Positions 1-11,985 are shown, numbered from the stretch's first letter. The stretch is DNA of 64,000 nt from Papio anubis (GCF_008728515.1 NC_044996.1:118360376-118424375), one strand, 5' to 3'. Translations and numbers: made by a program. The notes: generated by a model from the letters alone, not told the origin.

Positions 1-1047
1 TATGGATTATATATATATATATATATAATGATTTCTGTATTCATTTATCTGTTGACAGACACTTAAGTAGTTTCCATATCTTGGCTATTGTGAATAATGC
101 TTCCTTGAACATACTACTGCAGCTATCTCTTTAAGATACTGATTTCCTTTCCACTGAATATATACTCTAAAGAGGAATCATTCGATCATATAGTAGTTCT
201 AGTTTTAGTTTTGGAGGGAACTTCCATACTTTTTTCCATAATGTGTCTACTAATTTACATTCTCATCAACAATGTACAAGAGTTCTCTTTTCTTCACATC
301 CTCACCAACACTTGTCTTTTGTCTTTTTGATAATAGCCATCCATCCTAACAGGTGGTAGGTAATATCTCATTTTAGTTGTGATTTGCCTTTCCCTGATGA
401 TTAGTGATGTTGAGCAACTTTTCATAAACCTGTTGGCCACCTGTATGTCTTCTTTGGAAAACTGTCTATTGAGTCTTCTGCCCATTTTTAAACTAGGTTG
501 TTTGTTTTTGTGCTATTGAGTTGTATCAGTTTCTTATATATTTTAGATATTAACCCTTTATCCAATGTATGGTTTGCAAATATTTTCTCCCTTTCTGTAA
601 GTGGACTTCTTATCTTGATTGTTTCATTTGCTGGGCAGAAGCTTTTTATTTTGATCTACTTCCACTTGTTTATTTTTTCTTTTGTTGCCTATGCTTTTGG
701 CGGCATATTAAAAAAAATCTCATGACCTGCTTTTGTATTCTGCTACTTCACTGAATTTGTTTATTAGTTTTAATAGTTTTTCATGGCACCTTTAGGGTTT
801 TCTACATGTAGGATCAAGTCACCTGTAAACAAAGACAAATTCACTTTTTCCCTTCCAGTTTGTATGTCTTTTATTTCTTTTTATTTGATTCCTCCTCCTA
901 GTACTTCTAGAACTATGTTTAATAGAAACAACGATGGTGGGCATCTTTGCCTTTTGCTAGATCTTATAGAGAAAGTTTTCAGTTTATTTAGACTGCTTAT
1001 TAGCTGTGGGCTTTTTATAAATGGGGATTATTGATTATTGTGTTTAA
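1..1047 (-). mobile_element. Old LINE-1 fragment, antisense (first part)
   Basis: Reading the minus strand gives L1 3'UTR and ORF2 C-terminal sequence (to about 715), followed by a more upstream ORF2 segment (about 730-1047). Diagnostic L1 stretches, such as the region around the Cys/His-rich C-terminus, are recognisable but decayed by many stops. The left end is cut by the window. A younger L1 interrupts the copy at 1048-2196 and the same element resumes to 2537. Age looks like L1MA/L1PB, but the subfamily is a guess. Confidence 0.85.
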
Positions 1048-1058
1048 AAAAGTTTCTT
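1048..1058. repeat. Left target-site duplication of twin-primed L1
   Basis: AAAAGTTTCTT here is repeated exactly at 2186-2196, on the far side of the L1, where the older L1 resumes in register. Confidence 0.85.
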
Positions 1059-1424
1059 TTTTTATTATTATTATACTTTAAGTTCTAGGGTACATGTGCA
1101 TAATGTGCAGGTTTGTTACATATGTATACTTGTGCCATGTTGGTGTGCTGCCACCCATCAACTCATCAGCACCCATCAACTTGTCATTTACATCAGGTAT
1201 AACTTCCAATGCAATCCTTCCCCACTCCCCCCTCCCCATAATAGGCCCCGGTGTGTGATGTTCCCCTTCCCGAGTCCAAGTGATCTCATTGTTCAGTTCC
1301 CACCTATGAGTGAGAACATGCAATGTTTGGTTTTCTGTTCTTGCCATAGTTTGCTGAGAATGATGGTTTCCAGCTGCATCCATGTCCCTACAAAGGACAC
1401 AAACTCATCCTTTTTTATGGCGGC

Positions 1425-1895
1425 TTAGTATTCCATGGTGTATATGTGCCACATTTTCTTAATCCAATCTGTCACTGATGGACGTTTGGGTTGATTCCAA
1501 GTCTTTGCCATTGTGAATAGTACCGCAATGAACATACGTGTGCATGTGTCTTTATAGCAGCATGATTTATAATCCTTTGGGTATATACCCAGTAATGGGA
1601 TGGCTGGGTCATATGGTACTTCTAGTTCTAGATCCTTGAGGAATCGCCATACTGTTTTCCATAATGGTTGAACTAGTTTACAATCCCACCAACAGTGTAA
1701 AAGTGTTCCTATTTCCCCACATCCTCTCCAGCACCTGTTGTTTCCTGACTTTTTAATGATTGCCATTCTAACTGGTGTGAGATGGTATCTCATTGTGGTT
1801 TTGATTTGCATTTCTCTGATGGCCAGTGATGACGAGCATTTTTTCATGTGTCTGTTGGCTGCATGCGTGTCTTCTTTTGAGAAATGTCTGTTCAT
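1425..1895 (-). pseudogene. L1 ORF2 C-terminal fragment, broken
   Basis: A 156-residue open frame matches the C-terminal part of L1 ORF2p, including the WWDCKLVQPLWKTVWRFL region and the HIYTMEY motif. A stop appears immediately after HIYTMEY, where intact ORF2p continues with YAAIKKDEF-like residues, so the end is prematurely truncated. The upstream part of ORF2 was lost or inverted at 1956. It has no endonuclease or RT domain and cannot be functional. Confidence 0.85.
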
Positions 1896-1955
1896 ATCCT
1901 TTGCCCACTTTTTGATGGGGTTGTTTTTTTTTTTCTTGTAAATTTGTTTGAGTTC

Positions 1956-2189
1956 AGGACATAGGCATGGGCAAGGACTTCATGTCTAAAACACCAAAAG
2001 CAACAGCAACAAAAGCCAAAATTGACAAATGGGATCTAATTAAACTAAAGAGCTTCTGCACAGCAAAAGAAACTACCATCAGAGTGAACAGGCAACCTAC
2101 AGGATGGGAGAAAATTTTTGCAATCTACTCATCTGACAAAGGGCCAATATCCAGAACTTACAAAGAACTCAAACAAATTTACAAGAAAA
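1956..2189 (+). pseudogene. Inverted L1 ORF2 segment
   Basis: Plus-strand reading (open 1967-2215) starts MGKDFMSKTPKATATKAKID and continues through FCTAKETTIRVNRQP to YKELKQIYKK. This is an ORF2p segment lying between the RT domain and the Cys-rich C-terminus. Its orientation is opposite to the rest of the element because of twin priming. Confidence 0.88.
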
Positions 2190-2196
2190 GTTTCTT
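2186..2196. repeat. Right target-site duplication of twin-primed L1
   Basis: Exact copy of 1048-1058. It overlaps by a few A/G bases with the inverted L1 end, so the true boundary is ambiguous by about 4 bases. Confidence 0.8.
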
Positions 2197-2537
2197 CTTT
2201 ACCTATTTGTGTTAGATCTTTCATCGCTAATGGATATTGAAGTTTGTTAAATGCCCTTTCTGCATCTATGGAGATAATTGTGTGTTTCCTTTTCATTCTG
2301 TTAATGTAGTGTATCACTACTCTGATAGATTTCCGCATGTTAAACTAGTCTTGTATCATAAGGATAAATCCCACTTGGTCATGTTGTATAATCTTTTTGA
2401 TGTGCTGTTGAATTCAGTTCACTATTATTTTGTTGAGGACATTTTTCATCTATTTTCATCAGAGAGATTGGCCTGTAATTTTATTTTTCTTTTGATGTCT
2501 GTTCCTGGCTTCAGTATCAGGATGAAGTTGTTATTTT
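2197..2537 (-). mobile_element. Old LINE-1 fragment, antisense (second part)
   Basis: Continues the L1 of 1-1047 in register after the young L1 insertion. The minus strand encodes the decayed RT region (for example the IISIDAERAFN palm-domain motif near 2270). It ends near 2537, where similarity stops. Confidence 0.85.
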
Positions 2538-3224
2538 AGGTTGGAGAAGGGAGCAATATCTGGTGGGTCTGACTCATGTCATAAACCCATAGAAGACAAG
2601 AAGTAGCCTGAAGTGTTCTTTGGTACAAAAATCAAGGACTCTGTTTTAGTAATAATTGCACTGCTCAAAGCACTTCCAAGAGTTTTGAGTGTTCTTGGGG
2701 TTTATGCAAAATAACACTCATGAGCTTTATTATGTCCTGTCTAAAGGGTCTCTTAGAGAAACTAATGTACCCCATTGATTAATAAGCTGAATATTACCAC
2801 CAAATGCCTAAGATGTAAAGAAGTGATAATTGTCTCTTGACAAAAAGAATAATTTTTCCTTTTCAGGGGAAATAGTGGTGAGAAAACCCTGGAGATGGAG
2901 ACTGAAAATGAAGGAAGGGAGCTAAAGAATCTATAAAAGCACTTCCTGAAACAATGGGACAACTCTAAATGCTTACCAACTTCAGACTACTGAGGCATTT
3001 CCACAGTACCAATCAAATAAAAAAATTTACTACTCTCTTTACTGTTTCAACCTTCCTCTGATCCATATCCCTTCATCTACTCCACTTGAAGAGGACATAA
3101 ATTACAATAAGAAAGGTGGAGAAAGACAGGTAAGGTGGAGAAAGACAGGTAGACACAAAAGTTCAGGAAAGAGAACAGTACATTCTCATTACAGGACTGA
3201 GTAAGAAAACACTTTGATTATTAT
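2538..3224. other. Unassigned stretch between L1 copies
   Basis: No repeat family or coding exon recognised. It holds a perfect 19-bp tandem duplication at 3114-3151. Confidence 0.5.
3114..3151. repeat. Perfect 19-bp tandem duplication
   Basis: The 19-base unit starting AGGTGGAGAAAGACAGG occurs twice without mismatch (3114-3132, 3133-3151). This implies a recent slippage-type duplication. Confidence 0.9.
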
Positions 3225-5600
3225 ATTTTATAGTTTTATTGTAAAAATCTTTCCTTTTTTGGTTAAGTTTCTTCTTACGTATTTTATTTTATTTGTAGCT
3301 ATTGTAACTGGAATTACTTTTGTGATTGCTTTTTCAGATTGTTTCCTGTTGGAATAAAGTAATACTACTGAATTTGGTATGTTGATTTTGTATCCTGCAA
3401 CTTTACTAAATTTGTTTATCCATTCTAATATTTTTTTCTGGAGTCTTTATGTTTTTCCAAACATAAGATCATATCATCTTATGACAAGGATAATTTGATT
3501 TCTTCTTTTCCAATTTGGATGCCCTTTATTTTTTTTCTCTTGTCTAATGACTCTGGTATGACTTTAAGTACTATGTTGAGTAACAGTGGTGACAGTGGGC
3601 ATCCTTGCGGTGTGCCAGATCTCAGGGGAAAGGCTTTCAGCTATTCCGCATTCAGGATGATACTAGATTTGAGTCTGATGTATGTGGACTTCATTGTATC
3701 GAGTTATGTTCCATGTATACTCAGCTTTTTTTATCAGTATTTTTTTTATCATGAAGGGATATTGAATTTTATCAAATGCTTTGCTAATATTTTGCTGAGA
3801 ATTTTTACATCAATGTTCATCACGGATATTGGCCTGTGTTTTTCTTTTTATCGATGTGCCTTTGTTTGGTTTTGTTATCAGGGCAATACTGACTTCATGT
3901 TAATAGAATGAGTTTGGAAGGATTCCCACCTCCTCTATTTCTCAGAATAGTTGGAGGAGGATTGGTATTAGTTCTTTTAAATATTTGATAAAAATTAGCC
4001 ATGAAGCCATTGGATCCTGGGCTTTTCTTTGCTGGGAGATTTTTTATTATGACTTTGATCTCACTACTTGTTATTCATTTGTTTAGGTTTTGGATTTCTT
4101 CATGGTTCAATCTCAGTAAGTTGTCTGTGTCTAGGAATTTATCCCTTTATTCTAGGATTTCCAATTTATTGGAATACAGCTGCTCACAGTAGCCTGTAAT
4201 GATGCTTTGAATTTCTGCAGTATTGTTTGCAATGTCTCCTTTTTCATCTCTAATTTTATTTATTTGAGACTTCTTTCTTTTCTTCTTAGTTAGTTTGACT
4301 TTTGGTTTGTTAGTTTTGTTCATATTTTCAAAAAACCAAACCAACTTTTTGTTTCACTGATGTTTTGTGTTACTTTTTCATTTCAAATTCATGTATTTCT
4401 GCTCTGATCTTTATTATTTATTCTCTTCTACTAATTTTGGGTTTGGTTTGCTTTTGCTTTCCTAGTTCTTGAAGATACCTCATTAAGTTGTTTATTTGAG
4501 GTTTTTCTACTTTTTTGATGTAGGCCCTTATTTCTATAAACTTTCCTCTTCGTACTGCTTTGCCATATCCTACAGATTTTAGTATGTTGTGTTTCCATTA
4601 CCATTTGTTTCAAGACATTTTAAAATTTTCTTCCAAATTTCTTCATTGACCTACTGGTCATTCAGGAGCATATTGTTTAACTTCTATGTGTTTGTATAGT
4701 TTCTAAATTTCATCTTCTTATTGATTTCTAGTTTATTCCACTGTAGTCAGAGAAGATGCTTGATATTATTTCAAATTTTTTTAATGTTTTAAGATTTGTG
4801 GACTAACATATGGTCTGTCCTTGAGAATGATCCATGTGCTGAGGAGAAGAATGTGTATTCTTCAGCCACTGGATGAAATGTTCTGTAAATATCTATTTGG
4901 TTCATTTGGTCTATGATGCATATTAAGTCTGATGTTTCTTTGTTGATTTTCCATCTGGATGATCTAATGCTGAACATCGGATGTTCAAGTCTCTGGCTAT
5001 TATTGTATTGGAGTCTGTCTCTCTCTTGAATTCTAATAATATTTGCTTTACATATCTGGGTGATTCAGTGTTGACTGCATACATATTTATAACTTATCAT
5101 TTTATTTATTTATAACTCTTATCATTTTATCATTATATAATGACCTTCTTTGTCTCTTCTTATAGTTTTTAATCTTGAAATCTATTTTGTCTGGTAGAAG
5201 TGTCCTGCTCTTTTCCGGTTTCCATTAGAATGAAATTTCTTTTTCCTTCCCTTTGTTTTCAGTCTATATATGCCCATGTGTCTTCATAGATGAAGGGTAT
5301 TTCTTGTAGGCAACAGATTATTGGGTCATTTTTAAAAATCCATTCAGCCACTCTGTCTTTTGATTGGAGAGTTTAGTCCATTTACATTCTATGTTATTAT
5401 GTATAACTAAGGCCTTACTCCTGCCATTTTGTTATTTGTTTTCTGGTTGTTTTGTGGTCTTCTTTCTTTTATTCTTCCCTGTCTTCCTTTACTCTGGTGG
5501 CATGTTTTAATTTCCTGCTGTTTATTTTTTGTGTGTCTGTTATAAATTTTTTGATATGTGGTTACCATGAGGCTTGCAAATAATATCTTAAAACCCATTA
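3225..5600 (-). pseudogene. L1 ORF2 remnant (endonuclease and RT)
   Basis: Decayed ORF2p: short open pieces only. At 4789-4977 the minus strand shows an endonuclease-domain match with DQMNQIDIYRTFHP and EYTFFSSAHGSFSRTDHML, which corresponds to the catalytic SxxDH region of the APE-like nuclease with the Ser-Asp-His order changed to R-T-D-H. 3495-3911 on the plus strand is only an antisense shadow of the RT region. Many frameshifts; non-functional. Confidence 0.85.
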
Positions 5601-5908
5601 TTTTAAAGTAATGACAACTTACCACAGATTTCATAATTGAACAAACAATCTAACAAACAAGCTAGGAGAACACTAATGAAAACGTGACACTTTTATTTCA
5701 TCCCACTGCTTTTAAAGTTTTTGTTTTTATTCATATCTTATAGCACTATGACTTCAAAAAGTATTATAATTATTTTTGATTGGTTCATCTTTTAGTCTTT
5801 CTACTCAAGATATAAGTAGCTTATATACCATAATTACAGTGTTATAATATTCTGCATTTTTCTGTGTACTTACTATTGCCAGTGAATTTCATACCTTTGG
5901 ATGATTTC

Positions 5909-6764
5909 TTATAGTTCATTAATGTTCTTTCCTTTCATACTGAAGAGCTCTCTCTTTAGCATATCTTGTAGGACAGGGCTGGAGTTGATGAAATCCCTCA
6001 GCTTTTGTTTGTCTGGAAATGTCTTTATTTCTCCTTCATGTTTGATGGACATTTTTGCTAGATATCCTAATCTAGGATAAAAGTTACTTTCCTTCAGCAT
6101 TTTAAATACGTTATGCCACTCTCTTGTAGCCTGTAAGATTTTCACAGAAAAGTCTTCTGCCAGAGGTATTGGAGTTCCATTATGTTATTTGGTTCTTTTC
6201 TCTTGCTGCATTTGGAATCATTTCTTTATCCTTGTCCTTTGAGAGTTGTATTTTTCAATGTCTTGAGTTAGTCTTCTTTGGGTTAGATCTGCTTAATGTT
6301 CTATAACCTTCTTGCAGTTGTATATTGATATCTTTCTTTATGTTTGAGAAGTAATTATCCCAATGAATAAACTTTCTACCCCAATATTTTTTCTACCTCC
6401 TCTCTGAAGCCAATAATTCTTATATTTGCCTTTTTGGGGCTATTTTCTAGATCTTGTGGGCTTACATTTTTGTTTTTTATTCTTGTTTCTTTTATCTCCT
6501 CTGGGTGGTTTTACACAGCCTGTCTTCATACTCACTAATTATTTTTCTGCTTTGATCAATTCTGCTGTTAAGAGACTCTGATGCATTCTTCAGAATGCCA
6601 ATTGCATTTTTAAGCATTAGAATTTCTGCTTGATTATTTTTAATTATTTCAATCTCTTTGTTAAATTCATCTGATAAGATTCTGATTTCCTTCTCTGTGT
6701 TACCTTGGATTTCATTCAGCATCCTCAGAACAGTATTTTGGAATGTCTGTCTGAAAGGTAACAT
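5909..6764 (-). pseudogene. L1 ORF1 remnant
   Basis: Two open pieces of the ORF1p RNA-binding protein. 6492-6764 encodes the coiled-coil region, with LKNASESLNSRIDQ followed by ISEYEDRL. 5909-6145 encodes the C-terminal domain, with REWHNVFKMLKESNFYPRL and EGEIKTFPDKQKLRDFI. The segment between them (RRM region) is out of frame. ORF1p normally trimerises and coats L1 RNA; this copy is broken. Confidence 0.85.
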
Positions 6765-6769
6765 ATCTC

Positions 6770-9112
6770 TGTCTCTCCAGGATTAGTCACTGGTACCTTA
6801 TTTATTTGGTGAGGTCATGTTTTCTTGATGGTCTTGATGTTTGTGGGTGTTCATTAATGTCTGGGCATTGAATAATTAGGTATTTTTGTAGGCCTCACTG
6901 TCCGGCCTTGTTTGTACCCATACTGCTTTTGAAGGCTTTCCAGGTATTTGAAAGGACTTAGGTGTTGTGATCTGTCTTTGGTCACTGCAGCCATATCTGC
7001 AGTAGGGAGCACCCTAAGTTCACTAACACTGTGACTCTTGTAGACTCATAGTAGCACCGCCTTGGTGGTCTTGGGTGAGACCCAGGAGAATGCCCTGGAT
7101 TACCATGCAGAGACTCTTGTTCCCTTCCCTCACTTTTTCCCAAACAAATAGAGTGTCTCACTCTCTCTTTGTACTGAGCTGCCTGTAGCTGGAAGAGGAG
7201 TAGCACAATCACCCCTGTGGCCACCACAGCTGCGACTGCATTGAGTCGGACCAAAGCAAGCACAATACTAGGTCTCATCCAAGGCCTTTGGCAATCATTG
7301 CCTGGCTATATTCACTCATAGTCCAAGGGATCTATAATCAACAGATGGCAAGTCCAGCTAAGGGTTGTGTCCTTCCCTTCAGGTCACTGAGTTCTCTCTG
7401 GTGCTAGGTGGGTCCAGAGATATTGTCCAGGAGATGGAGCCTGGAGTCAGGAAACTTAGGAATCTATCTCTTGCTGTATTTTACTGTGGCTGAGCTGGCA
7501 CACAAGTCTTTCCCACTCTTCCCTCTCATTTCCTCAAGCAGAGGAGCCTTTCCTTGTGGTCACCACAGCCCCAGACTCATGGTTAGTACTGCCTGGCTAA
7601 AACTGATATTCACTCAAGACCCAAGGGCTCTTCAGTCAGCTTGTGGTGAATGCTGCCAGGCCTGGGTCTCCCACTTCAGAGCAGTGGGCTCACCTCTGCT
7701 CCAGTGCAGGTCCAGAAATGCTATCAAGGAGCCAGGGCCTGGAACAGGGAATCCCAAGAGACTGCTAGGTACTCTATCCCACTGTGGCCAAGTTGGTACC
7801 CATGTTGCAAGACAAAGGCCCCTTTAGTCTTCCCTCTACTTTGCTCAAGCAGAAGAAGTCTATTCCTGTAGCCATAATATCTAGGAATGTGCTGGGTTAC
7901 AACTGACGCAGCACATATCTGAGTGTCACCTAAATCCTGCAATGAGTACTGCCTAGCTACCACTGTGGATTATTCAGGGACCAAGGGCTCTTTAGTCAGC
8001 AGGTGATGAATCCTGCCATGACTGGGTCCTTCTTTTCGAGGCAGTGGGTTCCCTTCTGGCCCAGAGTGTGTCTAGAAATATCACCTGGGTATTGCCTGAA
8101 ATGGGGGCCTCAGTACTCTGCCTGGTGCCCTGTTCTACTGTGGGTGGGCTGGTATTCAAGTCACAAGATAAAGTTTCCTTTTTTTTTTGAGATGGAGTCT
8201 CAGTCTGTCACCCAGGCTGGAGTGCAGTGGCACGATGTCAGCTTACTGCAACCTCTGCCTCCCGGGATCAAGCAATTCTCCTGCCTCAACCTCCTAAGTA
8301 TCTGGGACTACAGGTGCACGCCACCACGCCCAGCTAATTTTTTTTTTTTTTTTTGTATTTCAGTAGAGTCGGGGTTTCACTGTGTTGCCCAGGCTAATTT
8401 CAAACTCCTGAGCTCAGGCAATCTGCCCGTCTTGGCCTCCCAAAGTGATAGAATTACAGGCATGAGCCACCGCGCCTGGTCAAGATAAAAGTTTTCTTTA
8501 CCCTTCCTTCTCCTCTCCTTAAGCAGAAGGATGGAGTCTCTCCCAGAGGTGTGAGTTGTGCTGCCTGGGACTAGGGGAGGGCTGACACAATCACTCCCTT
8601 TGCTTCCCCAGCTGGCGTCTCACTAGGTCACGTTCACCCCAAGTCTACTGGCTCTGAGACCAGCACAGCACCAAGGCTTGACCAGGAATTGCAGTCCTTA
8701 TGGCCTAGACTGCTCTTCAAGTTGAGTTAGAACCCCAAGGAACTTTAGCCCATGGTGGCAAGGCTTGATGGAATTCAGTTTCTGACCATTGGAATGGACA
8801 ATTCACCTCTGGCTAGGCCTTGTATAAATGCTCCCTCCATGTGCACCGACTGAGTTCTGTCCCATGTTGCTTTCTGCTGTAACAGCAGCACTGAGTTCCA
8901 ATGCAAAGTCCCACAATAATTGCACTCTCCCTCTCCCAGACACAAAGATTCTCTATCCATGCCACATGGCTGCTGCAGGGGGATGAGGGAGGTGTGGTGT
9001 AGGCAATTCAAAACTGTTTTTCCCACCCTCTTTAGTGCTTTTCTCCTTAATATGATGTTAAAACTAGGTATTGTAACTGCTCAGTTAATTTTTTGTTTGT
9101 TCTTATGAAGGT
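6770..9112 (-). promoter_or_regulatory. L1 5'UTR (internal promoter region), decayed
   Basis: GC-richer than its surroundings and made of divergent tandem modules of about 310-360 bp. The phrase CTCAAGCAG or CTTAAGCAG recurs near 7533, 7844 and 8517, and CCAAGGGCTCTT recurs near 7621 and 7981. The right end matches the extreme 5' end of L1PB-like elements, short of the last tens of bases. Such regions carry the L1 sense promoter; activity of this old copy is unproven. Confidence 0.75.
8178..8481 (-). mobile_element. Alu (AluS/J-like), antisense
   Basis: Poly-T, right monomer, T-rich linker (8338-8354) and left monomer are all present in antisense, ending GCCACCGCGCCTGGTC. It is flanked by AAGATAAAGTTT (8165-8176) and AAGATAAAAGTTTTC (8482-8496), a near-perfect target duplication. 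It interrupts the third module of the L1 5'UTR. Confidence 0.93.
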
Positions 9113-9297
9113 GCTTTTTTTTTTTTTTTTTTTGAAACGGATTCTTGCTCTGTCACCCAGGCTGGAGTGCAGTGGCGCAATTGCAGCTCACTGCAAATTC
9201 CACCTCCTGGGTTCAAGCGATTCTTCTACCTCAGCCTCCCGAGTAGTTGGGACTGCAGGCGCATACCACCATGCCCAGCTAATTTTTGTATTTATTG
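9113..9297 (-). mobile_element. Truncated Alu, antisense
   Basis: Poly-T at about 9115-9133 is followed by the right monomer up to the central A-rich linker, where similarity ends abruptly at the next L1. The left monomer is missing. It lies exactly between two L1 copies. Confidence 0.85.
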
Positions 9298-11702
9298 ACA
9301 TATTTTATTATAAATGAATGCTGGATTTTATCAATTTTTTTCTATGTCTATTGAGATGATAATATTGTTTTTGTCCTTTCTACCAATGTGATGTGATGTC
9401 CTTTCTACCAATTTGCATAAATTGAATCAATTCTTAACATAGCTCTCCCTTGATCATGATGTAAACCTTTTTGATGTGCTGTTGTATTTGGTTTGGTAGT
9501 ATTTTGTTAAGGATTGTTTTATCTATCTTCATTAGGAATATAATTTACTTTTTTGTTGTGTTCTTGCTTGGTTTAGGCATCAGGGTAACACTGGCCTCAT
9601 ACAATGAATTTGGAAAAATTCCCATTCCCTCAATTTTTTTTGGAATTGTTTGAGAAGAATAGGTATCAGTTCTTCTTTAAAGTTTGGCATAATTTAGCAG
9701 TGAAGCTGTCTGTTCCTGGCCTTTTCTTTTAGGGAAACTATTTATTATTGATTTAATCTCATTATTCTGTATAGGTCTGTTCAGGTTTTTTATTTCTTCT
9801 TGGTGCAATCGTGGTAGGTTGTATGCATTCAGGCATTTACTCATTTTCTCTATATTTTTCAACTTGTTAACATGCAATTATTGATAATTGTCTTTAATGA
9901 TCCTTCGTATTTATGTGGCATCATCAGTTGTAATGTATCCTTTTTCATTTATGATTTTATTTATTTGTTTCTTCTCTTTTTTCCCTGGTTGGTCTAGCTA
10001 GTGGCTTAACAATTTTGTTTATCTCGCCAAAATAATCTTTTTTGTTTCATTGATCCTTTATATATTTTCTGTCTGTATACATTTAGTTCCATTCTGATCA
10101 TCATCATTTCTTTCCTTCTACTTATTTCGAGTTTGGTTTGTTCTTGCATCTTTAGTTCCCTGGGGTGCATTGTTAGATTGTTTATTTAAAACCTTTCTAT
10201 TTTTTTGATGTAGGATTTTAGTGCTATAAACCTCCCTCTTAATACTGCTTTTGCTGTATTCCATAGGTTTTGGTGTGTTGTGTTTCTATTTTCATTTGTT
10301 CCAAAACATTTGTAAAAACTTCCTTCTTAATATTTTAATTGGTCCATTGGTCACTCACGAACAGATTGTTTAATGTCCATGTATTTGTACGGTTTTCAGT
10401 TTTCAAAATTCCTCTTCTTATTAACATCTAGTTTTATTCCATTGTAGTCATGAATGATACTTGATGTGATTTTGATTTTTAAAAATTTGTTCATACTTAT
10501 TTAATAGCATAATATATGGTTAATCCTGGAGAATGTCACATGTGCTGATGAAAAGAATGTGTATTTTGCATCTACTGAAGGAAATAATCTATAAATGTTT
10601 GTTAGGTCTATTTGGTCTAAAATGCAGTTTAAATCCTTTCTTTGTTTATTTTCTCTCTAGAGAATCTTTCCAAAGGTGAGAGTATTGAAGTCCCCAAGTA
10701 TAATTATATTTGAGTTGATCTCTCCCTTTAGATCTAATAATATTTGCTTTATATGAGTTCTCTGGTGTAGCGTGCTTATATATTTAAAATTATTATATCC
10801 TCTTGATGAATTTGTCCCTTTGTCATTATATAATCACCTTTTTGTTTCACTTTACAGTTTTGACTTAAAGTCTGTTTTATCTATTATAAGTATAGCTGTT
10901 CCTGTTTACTTTTGGTTTCCATCATTTTTCATCCTTTCAATTTCAAATTATGTGTGTCTTTATAGGTGAAGTGAGTTTCTTGTAGGTAGCATATATTTAG
11001 GTTTTATTTTATAATCCATTTACCCAGTCTATATTTTTAATTGGGGAATTCAATGTGTTTACATTCAAGATTATTATTGACAGGTATGGATTTATTCCTA
11101 TATGGTTATTTTTTCAGATTGTTTTATATATCTTTTGTTCCTTTCTTCCTCTCTTATTTTTTTATGTTTATGGCTTAGTGTTTTTATGTAGTGGTAAGAT
11201 TTCATCTCTTCCTCCTTCTCATTTGTGAACCTGATTTACTAGTGAGTTTTACACTTTTTCATGTTTCATGATTGTAGTTATTGTCTTTTTGCTTATAGAT
11301 GTAGGACTTCCCCTAGCATTTCTTTTAAAACTAATTTAGTGGGTGATGAATTCCCTCACTTTTTGCTTATCTGGGAAATAATTTATTTCTTCTCTATTTC
11401 TGAAGGACAGGTTTGCTGGGCATAGTTTTCCTAGGTATAATTCTGTTTACTTTTAGAACTTTGAATATAGTATCCCATTTTCTCCTAGCCTATAATGTTT
11501 GTGCTGAGAAATCTGCTGTTAATCTAATGGTAATCTGCTTTTGTGACTAGATGCTTTTCTCTTGCTGTATTTACAATTCTCTCTTGGTTTTGACTTTTGA
11601 AAATTTGAATATAATTTGCCTGAAAAAGAACTTTTTTGGGTGGAATCCACTTGAGGTTCTTTGAGCTTCCTGGATCTGGATATTTATATTTCTCCCAAGA
11701 CT
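9298..11702 (-). mobile_element. Old LINE-1 fragment, antisense (ORF2 RT through endonuclease and upstream)
   Basis: The minus-strand order is ORF1/inter-ORF sequence near 11.3-11.7 kb, the endonuclease region near 10.5-11.1 kb and RT near 9.3-10.4 kb. A short open piece at 9677-9877 reads LHQEEIKNLNRPIQNNEIKS, the ORF2p segment just before the RT. The 3' end is lacking. A 25-bp-period local duplication is at 9372-9412. Confidence 0.85.
9372..9412. repeat. Local direct repeat, period 25 bp
   Basis: TGTCCTTTCTACCAAT occurs at 9372-9387 and 9397-9412 within the L1. The expected L1 sequence has only one comparable block, so this is a small duplication. Confidence 0.75.
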
Positions 11703-11985
11703 TCTGCATCCTCAGCTTCCGCATCCATGTATTCAACCAACTGCAGATTGAAAACAATCAGAAAAGAACAATACAAATAACAATACAATAATAAAAATGA
11801 TACAAATAAAAACAATACAATGTAACAGTTATTTACATAGCATTTATACTGTGTTAGCTATTATAGATAATCTAAAGATTTAAAGCATAAGGGAGGGTGT
11901 GAATAGGTCTATTGAAGTACTATGACTTTTTATATAAGGAACCTGAGCATCTGTGGATTTTGGTATCTATCTCCTATCTGCTATA
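11703..11985 (+). mobile_element. MER2-like (Tigger/pogo) DNA transposon fragment
   Basis: Begins with CTTCCGCATCCATGTATTCA and runs through an A-rich, CAATACAA-bearing interior to GAGCATCTGTGGATTTTGG. This matches my recollection of the MER2 consensus order. The terminal inverted repeats are eroded. The family name is from memory and should be checked with RepeatMasker. Confidence 0.6.

Larger units (their letters stand above)
1059..2189 (-). mobile_element. Young L1 with 5' inversion (twin priming), Old World monkey-type L1PA
   Basis: The poly-T start at 1059 is the antisense poly-A tail. 1059-1955 is antisense L1 3'UTR plus ORF2 C-terminus. 1956-2189 is ORF2 sequence in the opposite, plus orientation. 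The two parts end in the same L1 bases, giving a 25-bp inverted repeat (1931-1955 versus 2165-2189). An 11-bp target duplication flanks it. This is the hallmark of twin-primed target-primed reverse transcription with a small duplication at the inversion. The 3'UTR closely resembles the copy at 20128-20838. Confidence 0.9.
3225..9112 (-). mobile_element. Long old LINE-1, antisense: ORF2 middle to near the 5' end
   Basis: Reading the minus strand gives 5'UTR (about 9112 to 6770), ORF1 (about 6770 to 5900), then ORF2 endonuclease and RT (about 5600 to 3225). The 3' part of ORF2 and the 3'UTR are missing on the left, so the copy was truncated after insertion or by rearrangement. The GC-richer 5'UTR and the ORF1 text resemble L1PB/late-L1MA elements (inference). 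An Alu sits inside at 8178-8481 and an Alu fragment abuts the right edge. Confidence 0.88.

Noticed and set aside
7408..7963. ORFs in both strands of a GC-rich block, possible CpG-island gene
   Set aside because: The block is L1 5'UTR; GC content and internal repeats explain the open frames.
8003..8488. 161-codon plus ORF
   Set aside because: Spans antisense L1 5'UTR and an antisense Alu; the Alu-derived translation is a familiar artefact.
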